Origin: Bacteriovoracaceae bacterium
GTDB taxonomy: Bacteria; Bdellovibrionota; UBA1018
NCBI GenBank assembly: GCA_947446835.1
Contig: CANFHS010000013.1
Coordinates: 1 to 16,974 of the forward strand
Length of the DNA stretch: 16,974 nt
Direction of reading: 5' to 3'
The notes beneath the pieces are model-generated. The model did not search any database, was not told the origin of the DNA, and saw nothing but the letters and a program-made list of their open reading frames with translations. Made by a program: the position numbers and the translations under genes. This document shows, one piece after another, positions 1-7,917 of this stretch. Numbering within the stretch: the stretch's first letter is position 1; every line of letters begins with the position of its first letter.

Positions 1-1633
1 AGCCGCCGGCGAAGAAAAGGACCGCCGGCAAGGGGTAGCCCGCCACGTGGTGGGTGGCTTGGCCCTGCAAGGCCAGGGCGCTTGCGACAAAAAGTCCCGA
101 AGCCAGTAGGGAGAGGCTGCCGCGGCGGCCATTCAGATCCAGCTGCTCGCGCAGGTCTTCGAGCTGCGGCAGTTTCAGTTCGAGCGCAAAGTCGTTCGCG
201 CTGAGCTTGCGAAGCAGGGCGCGGATCTGCCGGGGCAGGATCTGGAGCAGGGAGGCGGTGTCCTTGGCCACCCAGAGCAGGTCGCGCGAGATGCGCTCCA
301 TGCTGTACTGGCGCTTGACCAGGTCGCCCACCAGGTCCTGGCCCAGGGCCAGCAGGTCAAACTCGGGGTCCAGCGTCCGGCCCATTCCCTCGATGGTCAG
401 GATGGCCTTGAAGACGATCATCCAGTCGCCGGGGACCTGGATGTTGTAACGGGTGGCGATCCGCGTGGCTTCGATCAGGACGCGGCCCGCGTTCAGCTCG
501 TTGAGCGAAAGGCCCAGGTAGGGCGCAAGCGTGTTCCGGACCTCGCGCTGGAAGCCCTCGAAGTCGATGGCGTGGCTCGACGACGAGAGGTCGGCGTAGA
601 CGTAACAAAGGGTCTCGAAGTCCTCGTTCAGGAGCGCCATGACCATGCTGGCCAGCTGGTCGCGCGAACGCTCCGAGAGGCGGCCCACGATGCCGAAGTC
701 GATCATTCCCAGCCGGTTTCCCGGCAGGACAAAAAGGTTTCCGCCGTGCAGGTCCCCGTGGAACAGGCCGTCGATCATCACGGACTTGAAGAAGGCGCGC
801 GCGCCGGTCTGCACCACCCGCTTGCGGTCGATTCCGGCTGCGTCCATGGCCTTGATGTCGTTGACCCGGACGCCTTCCAGCCGTTCCAGGGTCAGCACCC
901 GGTGGGTGCTCAGGGACTTGAAGACCTTGGGGATGACGATTTCCGGAAAGACCGCCAGGTTCTTCGCGATCCGTCCCATGTTGTTGGCTTCGATGGCGAA
1001 GTCGGTTTCCTGCGAAAGGGTGCGGAAGAACTCGTCCACCACCAGCCTGGGTCCGATGACCCGGGTCTCGGGCACGTATTTCTCGAGAAGCCCGGCCAGG
1101 AAGGCCAGGAGTGAGATGTCCGTCTCGATGAGGCGCTCGATCTCGGGCCGCTGGACCTTGACCACCACCTTTTCACCGGTGTGGAGCACGGCCTCGTGGA
1201 CCTGTGCGATGGAGGCCGCGGCCAGGGGTTTTTCGCTGAACTGGGAATAGGCCGCCTCCAGGCTCCTGCCCAGCTCGCGCTCGACGGCCTGCCGGACCAC
1301 GTTGAACGGCAGGGGTTGGACGTCGTCCTGGAGACGGGTGAACTCCTCGACGTAGCTCTCGGGCAGCAGGTCCGGGCGTGTGGAGAGGAGCTGACCGAAC
1401 TTCACGAAGGCGGGGCCGAGCTCCTCGAACGAGAGCCTGAGGCGTTCTGCCGGGCTCCGCTCGGCTTCCACCTCGGAGGTGATGGAAAGTCGCGCGGGCA
1501 GGAACTTGCCCAGGTTCATTCGCTGGATGAACGTGGCAAAGCCGTGCTTGGAGAGGACCCCCAGGATCTGTCGCAGGCGTTGCACGTTTTTCACCGCCTG
1601 GCCGATCTGGCCTGCGGTCCTGAACCATTTCAT
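1..1633 (-). CDS. ubiB: UbiB/ABC1/AarF family atypical kinase, 3' end cut by window edge
   Basis: About 544 residues are visible, close to the usual full length of UbiB, so only a few C-terminal residues are probably missing. Seen in the sequence: the family signature KxGQ as KFGQ (residues 78-81), the Ala-rich loop AAASIAQVHEA, the nucleotide-site lysine in VVVKVQRP (K159), the catalytic-loop motif HGDLHGGN (from H292) and DFG (312-314). The last visible residues are hydrophobic, matching the C-terminal membrane helices of UbiB. Members of this family are membrane-associated ATPases needed for ubiquinone biosynthesis in proteobacteria; the exact partner here is inferred. The ATG at 1633 gives the expected N-terminus, but only a weak, distant GGAAAG lies upstream. 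The gene starts 63 nt after the rnr stop on the same strand with no visible terminator between, so co-transcription with rnr is likely. Confidence 0.92.
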   Translation of the reverse strand, partial: MKWFRTAGQIGQAVKNVQRLRQILGVLSKHGFATFIQRMNLGKFLPARLSITSEVEAERSPAERLRLSFEELGPAFVKFGQLLSTRPDLLPESYVEEFTRLQDDVQPLPFNVVRQAVERELGRSLEAAYSQFSEKPLAAASIAQVHEAVLHTGEKVVVKVQRPEIERLIETDISLLAFLAGLLEKYVPETRVIGPRLVVDEFFRTLSQETDFAIEANNMGRIAKNLAVFPEIVIPKVFKSLSTHRVLTLERLEGVRVNDIKAMDAAGIDRKRVVQTGARAFFKSVMIDGLFHGDLHGGNLFVLPGNRLGMIDFGIVGRLSERSRDQLASMVMALLNEDFETLCYVYADLSSSSHAIDFEGFQREVRNTLAPYLGLSLNELNAGRVLIEATRIATRYNIQVPGDWMIVFKAILTIEGMGRTLDPEFDLLALGQDLVGDLVKRQYSMERISRDLLWVAKDTASLLQILPRQIRALLRKLSANDFALELKLPQLEDLREQLDLNGRRGSLSLLASGLFVASALALQGQATHHVAGYPLPAVLFFAGG

Positions 1634-1696
1634 CTGGATTGATTGTCGCTTTCCTGGGAACCGAGGGCAACCCGGCAGCAGTTGCCGCCTGCCCGC

Positions 1697-4252
1697 TCAG
1701 CGGCGCTTGGCAGGGCGTTTGCCCGCCTTGCCTTTGCCGCCGGGCTTGCCGCCCCCGCCCGGCTTGCGCCGGGCCGCCTGACGGGCCTGCTTGCGCCGTT
1801 CCTTGGCGGCAGCCCGCCGCTCCTGGCGCTCGCGTTCCGCGGCCTCGGCCGGATCCTGGTCCGGCGCCCCGGCTGAGTCAGCCTCATCCTTGCGGTGGCG
1901 GTCCGGATGCTCATCCACCAGGCCAAGCTCGATCTTTCGTTCGTCGATGTTGGCCCGCAGCACGGTCACCCTCACCGGCTGGCCGATGCGGAATGTCCTG
2001 CGTTTGCGGGTGCCGTAGAAGATCATCCGCTCTTCGTTGAACTGGTAGAAGTCGTCGTTCAGCGACTCCTGGGTCACCATGCCCTCGACGTAGGGGTCGG
2101 CGAGCTGGACAAAAAAGCCCGATTCCACCATGCCGACGATCTTGCCCTCGAACTCGTCGCCCACCCGGGACAGCATGGCGCGGATCTGCTTGAGCCGGAT
2201 CGACTCGCGCTCGGCCTCGGAGGCCACGCGCTCGCGGTAGCTGCAATGTTCAGCCACCTCGTGGAGCTCCTGTTCGGTCTTTTCGAGCTCGCCATGGGGA
2301 GGCCTGGGCGAGATGCCATTGTCGGCCTGCAGTGCCATGCGCAGCATGCGATGCACCACCAGGTCCGGGTAACGCCGGATGGGGCTCGTGAAATGCGTGT
2401 AGCCTTCGCTGGCCAGGCCGAAGTGGATGTCGTGGCTCGCGCTGTAGACGGCCTGGCGCATGGACCGCAGGAGCGCCATGTTCAGGAGCACCGAAGCCGG
2501 ATGGTTGCCCAGCTTCAGCACGACCTCGTTCAGGGCCTGGCTCAGCGAGCGCCCGGGGCGGTCGAGTTGCACCTTGACGCCCACGGTGGCGGCCAATTTC
2601 TGGAATTTCCGCAGGGCCTCCTCGGAAGGCTCCTCGTGGATGCGGTAAAGGAAAGGCCAGTCGCGCTCCTGGATCCAGGTCGTCACCGCTTCGTTGGCGG
2701 CGATCATGAACTCCTCGATCAGCCGGTGCGCGTCCTGGCGCTCCCGCAGCCGGATCCACTGCACCTCACCGGCCTCGTCCACGCGGATCTCCGCCTCGGG
2801 CAGGTCGAAGTCGATCGAACCGCGCCGGTTGCGGCGCTGGCGGATGAGCTGGTAGAGCGCGAAGTGGGCTTCGTAGACCCAGCCCTTGTTGGACTGGTTG
2901 GCTTCCCACTCGGCCTGGATCTCGTTGTAGGTGGCGCGCCGGCGGCTTTCGATCAGCGCGTCCATGAGGCGGGTGCCGGTGGGTTCGCCCTTGTGGTCGA
3001 ACTCCATGCGGGCCACCATCGCGAGCCTGGGCTCGTGCGGCCTCAGGCTGCACAGGTTTTCGGACAAGGCCCTGGGCAGCATGTGGAAGGCCTTCTCGGG
3101 GAAGTAGACGCTCGTGCCGCGGCCGCGTGCGCTGGAGTCCAGGGCGCTTCCGGGCGTCACGTAATGGCTGACGTCGGCGATGGCCACCCAGAGGATGAAC
3201 CCCGACTTGTTGCGCTCCACGTAGATGGCGTCGTCGAAGTCGCGAGCCGTTTCCCCGTCGATCGTGATGAACGGGATGTTCCGCAGATCCTGGCGACCTT
3301 TCTTCAGGTCAAGGTCCAGCGTGAAGGAGCGCGCTTCCTGCTCGGCTTCGGCGGTGTGCTCCTCGACCAGATTGTACTCGGCTGCGACCATGCCGATGTC
3401 GGCCTGGGCGGGCAGCTCGGGCCCGTAGACCTGGGTGATCTCACCCGTGACCCCTCCCCCCTGCTCGTCATCGAATTTCACCCGGGCCCGCACCCAGTCG
3501 TTGGGCTTGGCTCCGGGGTCGGGCTTGGGAATGTAGACTTCCTCGCGCGCCTTGCGCCGCTCGTAGATGACGACGCCACCGCGCGTGCCGCGCGGCTGGA
3601 AGCGCCCGACCAGCTCCCGGAAACGGTGCTCCACCACCGTAAGCTGGGCGACCTGACCTTCGTGGGTGAGGGTCACTTCGACCCGGTCGCCGTGAAACAG
3701 GTTCTGCGCGTCGCGAGGCGGAAGAAAAAGGTCCTCCACGCTGCGATCGGCGAAGATCAGGAAGCCGAAACCCTTGCGGTTCTTGTCGACCGTGGCCTTG
3801 AGCGTGCGGGCGGGTCCGGAAGGCCGGGCCTTCTTCTTGCCGCCGGGCTTGTGCCTGGCCTCGGACGGGGCAGGCGGCCCCCTGCGTTCAGGCTTGTGCC
3901 GTTGGGCGCGGTGGGGTGCCGCGCGATAGCTGTGGAGATCCTGCGCCTCGAGTCCCCCGCTTTCGACTCCGCGGACGGTGGCTTCGGTCTCCAGCTCGAT
4001 GGAGCGGCTGCGCTGCGCGCTGGGTGCTGGCCTGAGCGTCGGGTGGTCGGGCAAGCGCACGGGGTCCGGGCGCTGGAAGCCGGCCGGGCGCACCGGGGCC
4101 GGTGAAGCCTGGCGATCGCCGCGTGACACGGTGTGGACCTTGCCCGAGCGGTCCGTGAAGGAGAAGCCCTTGGGTTGCTCGGGCGTCCTTGGTTCCTGGC
4201 GGGTTTCCCTGGATTTTGCTTTTTCGGCTCGCCGATCCTTGCGCTTTTGCAT
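1697..4252 (-). CDS. rnr: Ribonuclease R (RNB-family 3'-5' exoribonuclease)
   Basis: A protein of 851 residues, a little longer than most RNase R. Seen: a basic, low-complexity N-terminal extension of about 150 residues; a cold-shock/OB domain from about residue 151; the RNB catalytic domain with the metal-binding Asp cluster in DGETARDFDDA (D332, D338, D340, D341) and the conserved HFTSPIRRYPDL segment; an S1 RNA-binding domain from about residue 698; and a Lys/Arg/Gly-rich C-terminal tail. The family degrades structured RNA processively from the 3' end and takes part in RNA quality control. The frame stays open to 4309, but that upstream ATG lies inside the terminator of the preceding gene. 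I therefore start at 4252 (MQKRKDRR), although no Shine-Dalgarno sequence precedes it. I do not recognise the helix-turn-helix domain often found at the N-terminus of RNase R; the basic extension takes its place. ubiB follows on the same strand. Confidence 0.93.
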   Translation of the reverse strand: MQKRKDRRAEKAKSRETRQEPRTPEQPKGFSFTDRSGKVHTVSRGDRQASPAPVRPAGFQRPDPVRLPDHPTLRPAPSAQRSRSIELETEATVRGVESGGLEAQDLHSYRAAPHRAQRHKPERRGPPAPSEARHKPGGKKKARPSGPARTLKATVDKNRKGFGFLIFADRSVEDLFLPPRDAQNLFHGDRVEVTLTHEGQVAQLTVVEHRFRELVGRFQPRGTRGGVVIYERRKAREEVYIPKPDPGAKPNDWVRARVKFDDEQGGGVTGEITQVYGPELPAQADIGMVAAEYNLVEEHTAEAEQEARSFTLDLDLKKGRQDLRNIPFITIDGETARDFDDAIYVERNKSGFILWVAIADVSHYVTPGSALDSSARGRGTSVYFPEKAFHMLPRALSENLCSLRPHEPRLAMVARMEFDHKGEPTGTRLMDALIESRRRATYNEIQAEWEANQSNKGWVYEAHFALYQLIRQRRNRRGSIDFDLPEAEIRVDEAGEVQWIRLRERQDAHRLIEEFMIAANEAVTTWIQERDWPFLYRIHEEPSEEALRKFQKLAATVGVKVQLDRPGRSLSQALNEVVLKLGNHPASVLLNMALLRSMRQAVYSASHDIHFGLASEGYTHFTSPIRRYPDLVVHRMLRMALQADNGISPRPPHGELEKTEQELHEVAEHCSYRERVASEAERESIRLKQIRAMLSRVGDEFEGKIVGMVESGFFVQLADPYVEGMVTQESLNDDFYQFNEERMIFYGTRKRRTFRIGQPVRVTVLRANIDERKIELGLVDEHPDRHRKDEADSAGAPDQDPAEAAERERQERRAAAKERRKQARQAARRKPGGGGKPGGKGKAGKRPAKRR

Positions 4253-4265
4253 GAGTGTTGCCGGG

Positions 4266-4295
4266 AGTGTAGCCCATCCGGCGCCGCAAATGCAA
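4266..4295 (-). promoter_or_regulatory. Possible rnr promoter
   Basis: Reading the minus strand, TTGCAT (4295-4290) and TACACT (4271-4266) are separated by 18 nt and could be -35 and -10 boxes. Transcription would start only about 5-10 nt before the rnr ATG at 4252, which would fit the lack of a ribosome binding site there. The -35 overlaps the T-run of the upstream terminator. Matches to consensus are partial (3/6 and 4/6), so this is a candidate only. Confidence 0.3.
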
Positions 4296-4328
4296 AACGG
4301 GTCGCCCACCCCGAGGTGAGCGACCCGT
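4294..4328 (-). terminator. Rho-independent terminator of the lipoprotein gene
   Basis: A 14-bp inverted repeat (4297-4310 against 4315-4328, one mismatch that can form a G-U pair in RNA) with a 4-nt loop is followed on the minus strand by TTTT. It lies about 25 nt past the stop of the lipoprotein gene and separates that gene from rnr. Confidence 0.85.
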
Positions 4329-4352
4329 CCGGAGAAACGAGATCCGCTGGGC

Positions 4353-5084
4353 TCAGTAGCAGCCGCTGGCGGAGTTGTTGTAGTAGTCGCGGCAGGCCTG
4401 GACCGTGAGCGTCACATCCAGGTTGCAGGCCGACCCGAAGTTGTTGATCGAAACCCCGCTGGTGCCGGCATTGAAGCCGAGCAGGGCCTGGCGTGCGGCG
4501 ATCGACGAGGAGCCCACGCCCGACACCGTGAAGGTGCCGCCGTCGGCGATGCTCGCGAACATGTCGCCCACCTTGAGGGACAGGGCCATCGGCAGGCTTT
4601 TGTGGACCTGGACCTGGCCGTAGCGGCTCTTGTCGCTGCCCACGTACACGCCGTGAAGATCGGTGTCGCACTTGTTCGCGGTTCCCCACTGGGCGTGCGG
4701 ATTGTTGATGACCGCGATGACCCGGTCCCCGTCGAGCAGGTACTTGGAAGTCTGGTAAGGCGCCAGGGCGTTGGTGATGGTGCCCGGCTCGATCTTGTAG
4801 GCGCGGCTCTGGTAGCCCGAAACCAGGCGGAAGGAGAATTCGTATTTGCAGCGGTCGGTTCCGACCTTCACGCCGCCCTGGCAGGGAACGCCCGAGTAAT
4901 AGCCGTTGGTGCCGTTACCGGGGGAGCAGCCACCGTAGAAGTTGGGGTATTGTCCCGCGGGGCAGTAGCCATTCAGGCCGCTCATGCTGACCGAAAGGTT
5001 GTCGGCGCTCCGGCCGCAGGCAGTGAGCGTGCCCAGGGCGAAAGCGACAAGGGCGACCTTTTTGAGGAAAGAAGTGTTTTTCAT
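4353..5084 (-). CDS. Putative lipoprotein of unknown function
   Basis: A protein of 243 residues that I do not recognise. Seen: a lipoprotein signal with charged start (MKNTSFLKK), a hydrophobic stretch and the lipobox LTAC with lipidated Cys at residue 23. The mature part begins with a Ser/Asn-rich linker, then a Cys/Gly/Tyr-rich segment containing CPAGQYP and GGC, and ends in a Cys-containing segment finishing GCY. The several Cys residues outside the lipobox could form disulfides in the periplasm or on the surface. An in-frame ATG lies at 5135, but the start at 5084 is chosen because it opens a proper signal peptide and has GAGAGA about 6 nt upstream. The gene stands alone between two terminators (near 5200 and 4300), so it is probably a single-gene transcript whose promoter lies between 5085 and 5197; no clear -35/-10 pair was found there. 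Confidence 0.8.
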   Translation of the reverse strand: MKNTSFLKKVALVAFALGTLTACGRSADNLSVSMSGLNGYCPAGQYPNFYGGCSPGNGTNGYYSGVPCQGGVKVGTDRCKYEFSFRLVSGYQSRAYKIEPGTITNALAPYQTSKYLLDGDRVIAVINNPHAQWGTANKCDTDLHGVYVGSDKSRYGQVQVHKSLPMALSLKVGDMFASIADGGTFTVSGVGSSSIAARQALLGFNAGTSGVSINNFGSACNLDVTLTVQACRDYYNNSASGCY

Positions 5085-5197
5085 AAATATCTCTCGTTTC
5101 TCCGGGTCCCAGTGTTCAGAAAACGTGCCAGACATAGCGCAAAGCGCATCCCAGTTAAATCAATAAGTTGGGTGTACAGAGATTGGCAGGGGCCTGT

Positions 5198-5219
5198 AAA
5201 AAAAGCTGACAGGTGTCAG
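5198..5219 (-). terminator. Probable terminator after bioC
   Basis: On the minus strand a short hairpin (CTGAC, 4-nt loop, GTCAG; 5219-5206, extendable to 6 bp) is followed directly by C and seven T residues. It lies about 15 nt after the bioC stop and would end the bioF-hydrolase-bioC transcript. The stem is short, but the T-run is strong. Confidence 0.6.
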
Positions 5220-5234
5220 GAGAGCCCCAGGATT

Positions 5235-6008
5235 TCAGGAAGGTTTTTGGGCCCGGAAGAAGCCGATTTTCCAGACAAAAGTGAGCTCGCCCTCGGGCGC
5301 CCGGGTTTCGGGAGGAAGCGCCGGAAGACCGAAAATGGCCTGGACCGAGCCCCGGGTGGTCAGGATCCGGTTCATCTCGGCAAGGCCCGGAAAGGATTCC
5401 TCAAGCTCCAGCGCCTGGAACGACACCTCGCTCCAGCCCTCGAGCCTCTCCCGGAGCTGGCCTTCGCTCAGGCCCGCGCCCGCGCCCGAACGCGCCTGGC
5501 GCCTGCGGGCCAGTAGGGCGCGAAAGAGTGCCTCGTTGCCCGGGTGTGCGGGGCGTCTGCCCCGGAGTGGAACGCTTCCGACGAACCAGCCTCCGGGCTT
5601 GAGAACGCGCCAGACCTCGCTCCAGGCCGCAGGTCCGAACCAGTGCAGGGCAAAACTTGAGCTGATGAGCTCAAGGCTCTGGTCCGGGTGGGGAAGCGCT
5701 TCGGCCCGTGCCACCTGCAGCGCCAGGGACTCCAGGGCGGGCCGCGCGCGGGCCCGCTCGATCATCCGCGCCGAGGCGTCCACGCCTTCCCAGGCATAGC
5801 CCGGGAAGCGGGCCGAGAGGGCCTCGAGCGAAGTCCCGGTGCCGCAGGCCAGATCCAGGGCGCGCGGGCGCTCGGGATGGCTTCCGGCCTCAGGCACCCA
5901 GGCGCCCAGGCAATCGGCGATGGCGCCGTAAAACGCCTGGTTCACCGGCGAATCGTAGGCCTGGGCCAGCTCGTCGTAGGGCGAGCCCGGGGTCAGTTTC
6001 CGATCCAT
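5235..6008 (-). CDS. bioC: Malonyl-ACP O-methyltransferase (BioC-like)
   Basis: A class I SAM-dependent methyltransferase of 257 residues, the usual BioC size. Seen: an N-terminal segment with YDELAQAYDS, the SAM-binding motif I ALDLACGTGT (residues 50-59), an acidic residue in WEGVDASARMI, and the FALHWFGP and VLKPGGWF stretches typical of BioC and related methyltransferases. BioC methylates the free carboxyl of malonyl-ACP so that fatty acid synthesis can build the pimeloyl chain. Position in a cluster with bioF and bioB supports this role over a generic methyltransferase. The frame is open far upstream, but the ATG at 6008 matches the family N-terminus and overlaps the end of the hydrolase gene by 16 nt, implying translational coupling. 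It is the last gene of the minus-strand biotin unit. Confidence 0.82.
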   Translation of the reverse strand: MDRKLTPGSPYDELAQAYDSPVNQAFYGAIADCLGAWVPEAGSHPERPRALDLACGTGTSLEALSARFPGYAWEGVDASARMIERARARPALESLALQVARAEALPHPDQSLELISSSFALHWFGPAAWSEVWRVLKPGGWFVGSVPLRGRRPAHPGNEALFRALLARRRQARSGAGAGLSEGQLRERLEGWSEVSFQALELEESFPGLAEMNRILTTRGSVQAIFGLPALPPETRAPEGELTFVWKIGFFRAQKPS

Positions 6009-6655
6009 CCCAGGATCCTTTCGGAGGTGGCCGGATGAAGCAGGATCGAGGTGTGATCGGTGTGCGGAATCCGCTCGATCTGGCAACCCGGGCTGTCCTT
6101 GAGGAGGGCTGCCGCTTCTTCGACCGACGACAGGTCCCGCCCAGCCACCAGGAGCAGGTGCTCGATCTGGAACTCGGGCGCCTCGGGCAGGGTGTCCAGC
6201 GCTTCCACCAGTCCCATCATCGGGCGCGATTCGCGCACCCAGCGCGGGCGAAGCACGGACAGCAGCTCCTTGCGGAGCTCGGACGAGAATCCTGCCGAAA
6301 GCGGAGGCGATACGGAGACCAGGCCATCTCCGGGCCGGGCCATGGCCCACGCCACGCGTGCTCCCAGGCTGTGTCCCAGCAGGAGCCAGCCCGGGGTTCC
6401 CGGCACGCGCCCGATCGAGGCGTTCCAGCGCTCCATGGCCTCGGTAAGCGCCTCAGAGGTGAGCTCTCCCGGCGCGTCGCCGTGACCCGGCAGATCGGGC
6501 AGCCAGACCGAGTGTCCGGCCTGCGCCAGAGAGAGCGCCAGGGGCAGAAGATCGCGGTGAGTACCGCCGTAGCCGTGCAGGAGCAGCGCCTGGGGTTTTT
6601 GGCCCGTGTCGATCCGCACTCCGCCGCCAGGAAGGCTTTTGAGGTCAAACTTCAT
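5993..6655 (-). CDS. Small alpha/beta hydrolase, candidate pimeloyl-ACP methyl ester esterase (BioH role)
   Basis: A 220-residue alpha/beta hydrolase. Seen: an oxyanion-loop motif LLLHGYGG (H27-G28), the nucleophile elbow GHSLG with Ser96, a likely catalytic acid in VAGRD (D174), and a C-terminal His (H201, or H198) in the segment PHTDH. It has no signal peptide and is probably cytosolic. It lies between bioF (11-nt overlap) and bioC (16-nt overlap). From established biotin biochemistry, BioC-dependent synthesis needs an esterase to remove the methyl group from pimeloyl-ACP methyl ester, and unrelated or distantly related hydrolases (BioH, BioG, BioK, BioJ, BioV) fill this step in different bacteria. 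The assignment is by fold and context, so I give no gene symbol. An in-frame ATG at 6811 lies inside bioF and is not used. Confidence 0.78.
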   Translation of the reverse strand: MKFDLKSLPGGGVRIDTGQKPQALLLHGYGGTHRDLLPLALSLAQAGHSVWLPDLPGHGDAPGELTSEALTEAMERWNASIGRVPGTPGWLLLGHSLGARVAWAMARPGDGLVSVSPPLSAGFSSELRKELLSVLRPRWVRESRPMMGLVEALDTLPEAPEFQIEHLLLVAGRDLSSVEEAAALLKDSPGCQIERIPHTDHTSILLHPATSERILGWIGN

Positions 6656-7859
6656 GGGCCAAGCTCCCGGGTGCGGAGGCCAGTTCCTGGGCGATGAGCC
6701 GTGCCGCGTTTTCGAGCTCCGCTTCGGTGTGGGTGGCCATGACCGTGCAGCGGAGCCGGGAGGAGCCCTGGGGGACCGTGGGTGGGCGCACGGCCAGGGC
6801 CAGCACTCCACGCGCCTGGAGCCGCTCCGAGAGCTGGATCGCCCGGCGGGCGTCTCCCACCGCGATGGGAACGATGGGCGTGGGGCCCGGGTTGATCGGG
6901 AGGCCCTGGCGTCTCAGCGCGTTCCTGAAATGGGTGGCGCGGCTCCGGAGCTGGGCGGGGAGCCCGGGCTCGGTTTCCAGAAGCGAGAGCGCCGCCAGCG
7001 AGGCCGCCAGGACCCCCGGAGGCAGGGCCGTGCTGAAGATGAAAGGCCTGGCACGGTTCAAGAGCCACTCGCGGGTGGAGCAGTCGGTGGCGGCGTAGGC
7101 GCCTGCCGAACCCAGGGCTTTGCCGAAAGTGCCCATCACGACGAGGCCCGGAATTCCAAGGGCCCTTGCGTCCGGCTGGATCCCGAAATGCTCGAAAGTG
7201 CCCCTGCCTGTCGGGCCCAGGACACCCGTGGCGTGGGCATCGTCCAGGACCAGTCCGGCCCGGGTCTCGCGCGCCAGCTCGAGCAGGGCCGGCAGATCGG
7301 CCACGTCGCCGTCCATCGAGAAGACGCCATCGGTGGCGATCCACCGGGCCTGGGCCGGGTGTTCCTCGCGGTGGCGGAGCAGGAGCGCGCGCGCGCGCGC
7401 CAGGTCGCCGTGCCGGTACCAGCGCGCCTCGGCTTCCGAAGCCCGCGCGCCGTCGATCAGGGAGGCATGATTGAGCTTGTCGCAGACCCACAGGTCACCG
7501 GGTCCGGCCAGGCACGACAGGAGGCCCAGATTGGCTGCATATCCGTTGTTGAACACGAGCGCGGCTTGCGTGCCCTTGAAGCGCGCCACGGCGGCTTCCA
7601 GCTGTCCGTGGAGCTCCAGGTTGCCCGAAAGCAGGCGCGAGCCGGTGGCCCCGCAGCCGTGGCGGCGGGTGGCCTGGACCGAGGCTTCGATGAGCGCGGG
7701 ATGGGAGGCCAGGTCCAGGTAGTTGTTCGAGGACAGCTGGACCAGCTCCTGGCCCGCGCGGGCCAGACGCGCCCCCGGGGTGGCGACCGGTTCAGGAAGG
7801 TGCCGCCTGAGGCCCAGGCGTTCCAGCTCGGCCAGGCGTTCTTCAAACAAGGGTTGCAT
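6645..7859 (-). CDS. bioF: 8-amino-7-oxononanoate synthase (BioF)
   Basis: A PLP enzyme of 404 residues in the alpha-oxoamine synthase family. It condenses pimeloyl-ACP (or -CoA) with L-alanine to give 7-keto-8-aminopelargonate, the first committed ring-building step of biotin synthesis. Seen: the early SSNNYLDLASHP motif, GCGATGSRLLSGN, the PLP-contacting DDAHATG (D206, D207, H209), and the Schiff-base lysine in GTFGKALGSAG (K247). The reading frame stays open back across bioB, but only the ATG at 7859 gives the family N-terminus. An AGGGAA about 11 nt upstream may serve as a distant ribosome binding site. It is the first gene of the unit bioF-hydrolase-bioC and is divergent from bioB. A related family member such as 2-amino-3-ketobutyrate CoA ligase is possible on sequence alone, but context argues for BioF. 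Confidence 0.9.
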   Translation of the reverse strand: MQPLFEERLAELERLGLRRHLPEPVATPGARLARAGQELVQLSSNNYLDLASHPALIEASVQATRRHGCGATGSRLLSGNLELHGQLEAAVARFKGTQAALVFNNGYAANLGLLSCLAGPGDLWVCDKLNHASLIDGARASEAEARWYRHGDLARARALLLRHREEHPAQARWIATDGVFSMDGDVADLPALLELARETRAGLVLDDAHATGVLGPTGRGTFEHFGIQPDARALGIPGLVVMGTFGKALGSAGAYAATDCSTREWLLNRARPFIFSTALPPGVLAASLAALSLLETEPGLPAQLRSRATHFRNALRRQGLPINPGPTPIVPIAVGDARRAIQLSERLQARGVLALAVRPPTVPQGSSRLRCTVMATHTEAELENAARLIAQELASAPGSLAHEV

Positions 7860-7917
7860 AAAACAGGTGATTCCCTGGGGGACGGGTAGTACAAACCGCC
7901 CCTGATGACCACTCCAA
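7860..7917. promoter_or_regulatory. Compact bioF/bioB divergent control region
   Basis: Only 45 bp separate the start codons of bioF (7859, minus) and bioB (7905, plus). For bioF, TTGGAG (7917-7912) and TGTACT (7893-7888) with an 18-nt spacer are a possible promoter whose -35 lies inside bioB. For bioB, TAGTAC (7887-7892) is a poor -10 with no good -35. The self-complementary GTAC is shared by both. I looked for the enterobacterial BirA operator palindrome and did not find a convincing match. Confidence 0.4.

Noticed and set aside
1895..4105. Open frame of 736 codons on the plus strand, opposite rnr
   Set aside because: It lies fully antisense to a well-supported RNase R with intact catalytic motifs, and its translation is rich in His, Val, Gly and Leu without any recognisable motif. 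Long antisense frames are expected in GC-rich coding DNA.
6009..6350. N-terminal extension of the bioC frame
   Set aside because: The upstream part overlaps the hydrolase gene in another frame and has no methyltransferase-like sequence; the start at 6008 matches the family length.
7860..7904. BirA-type biotin operator between bioF and bioB
   Set aside because: GTACAAACC resembles one half of the enterobacterial operator, but the second half and the correct spacing and orientation are missing.
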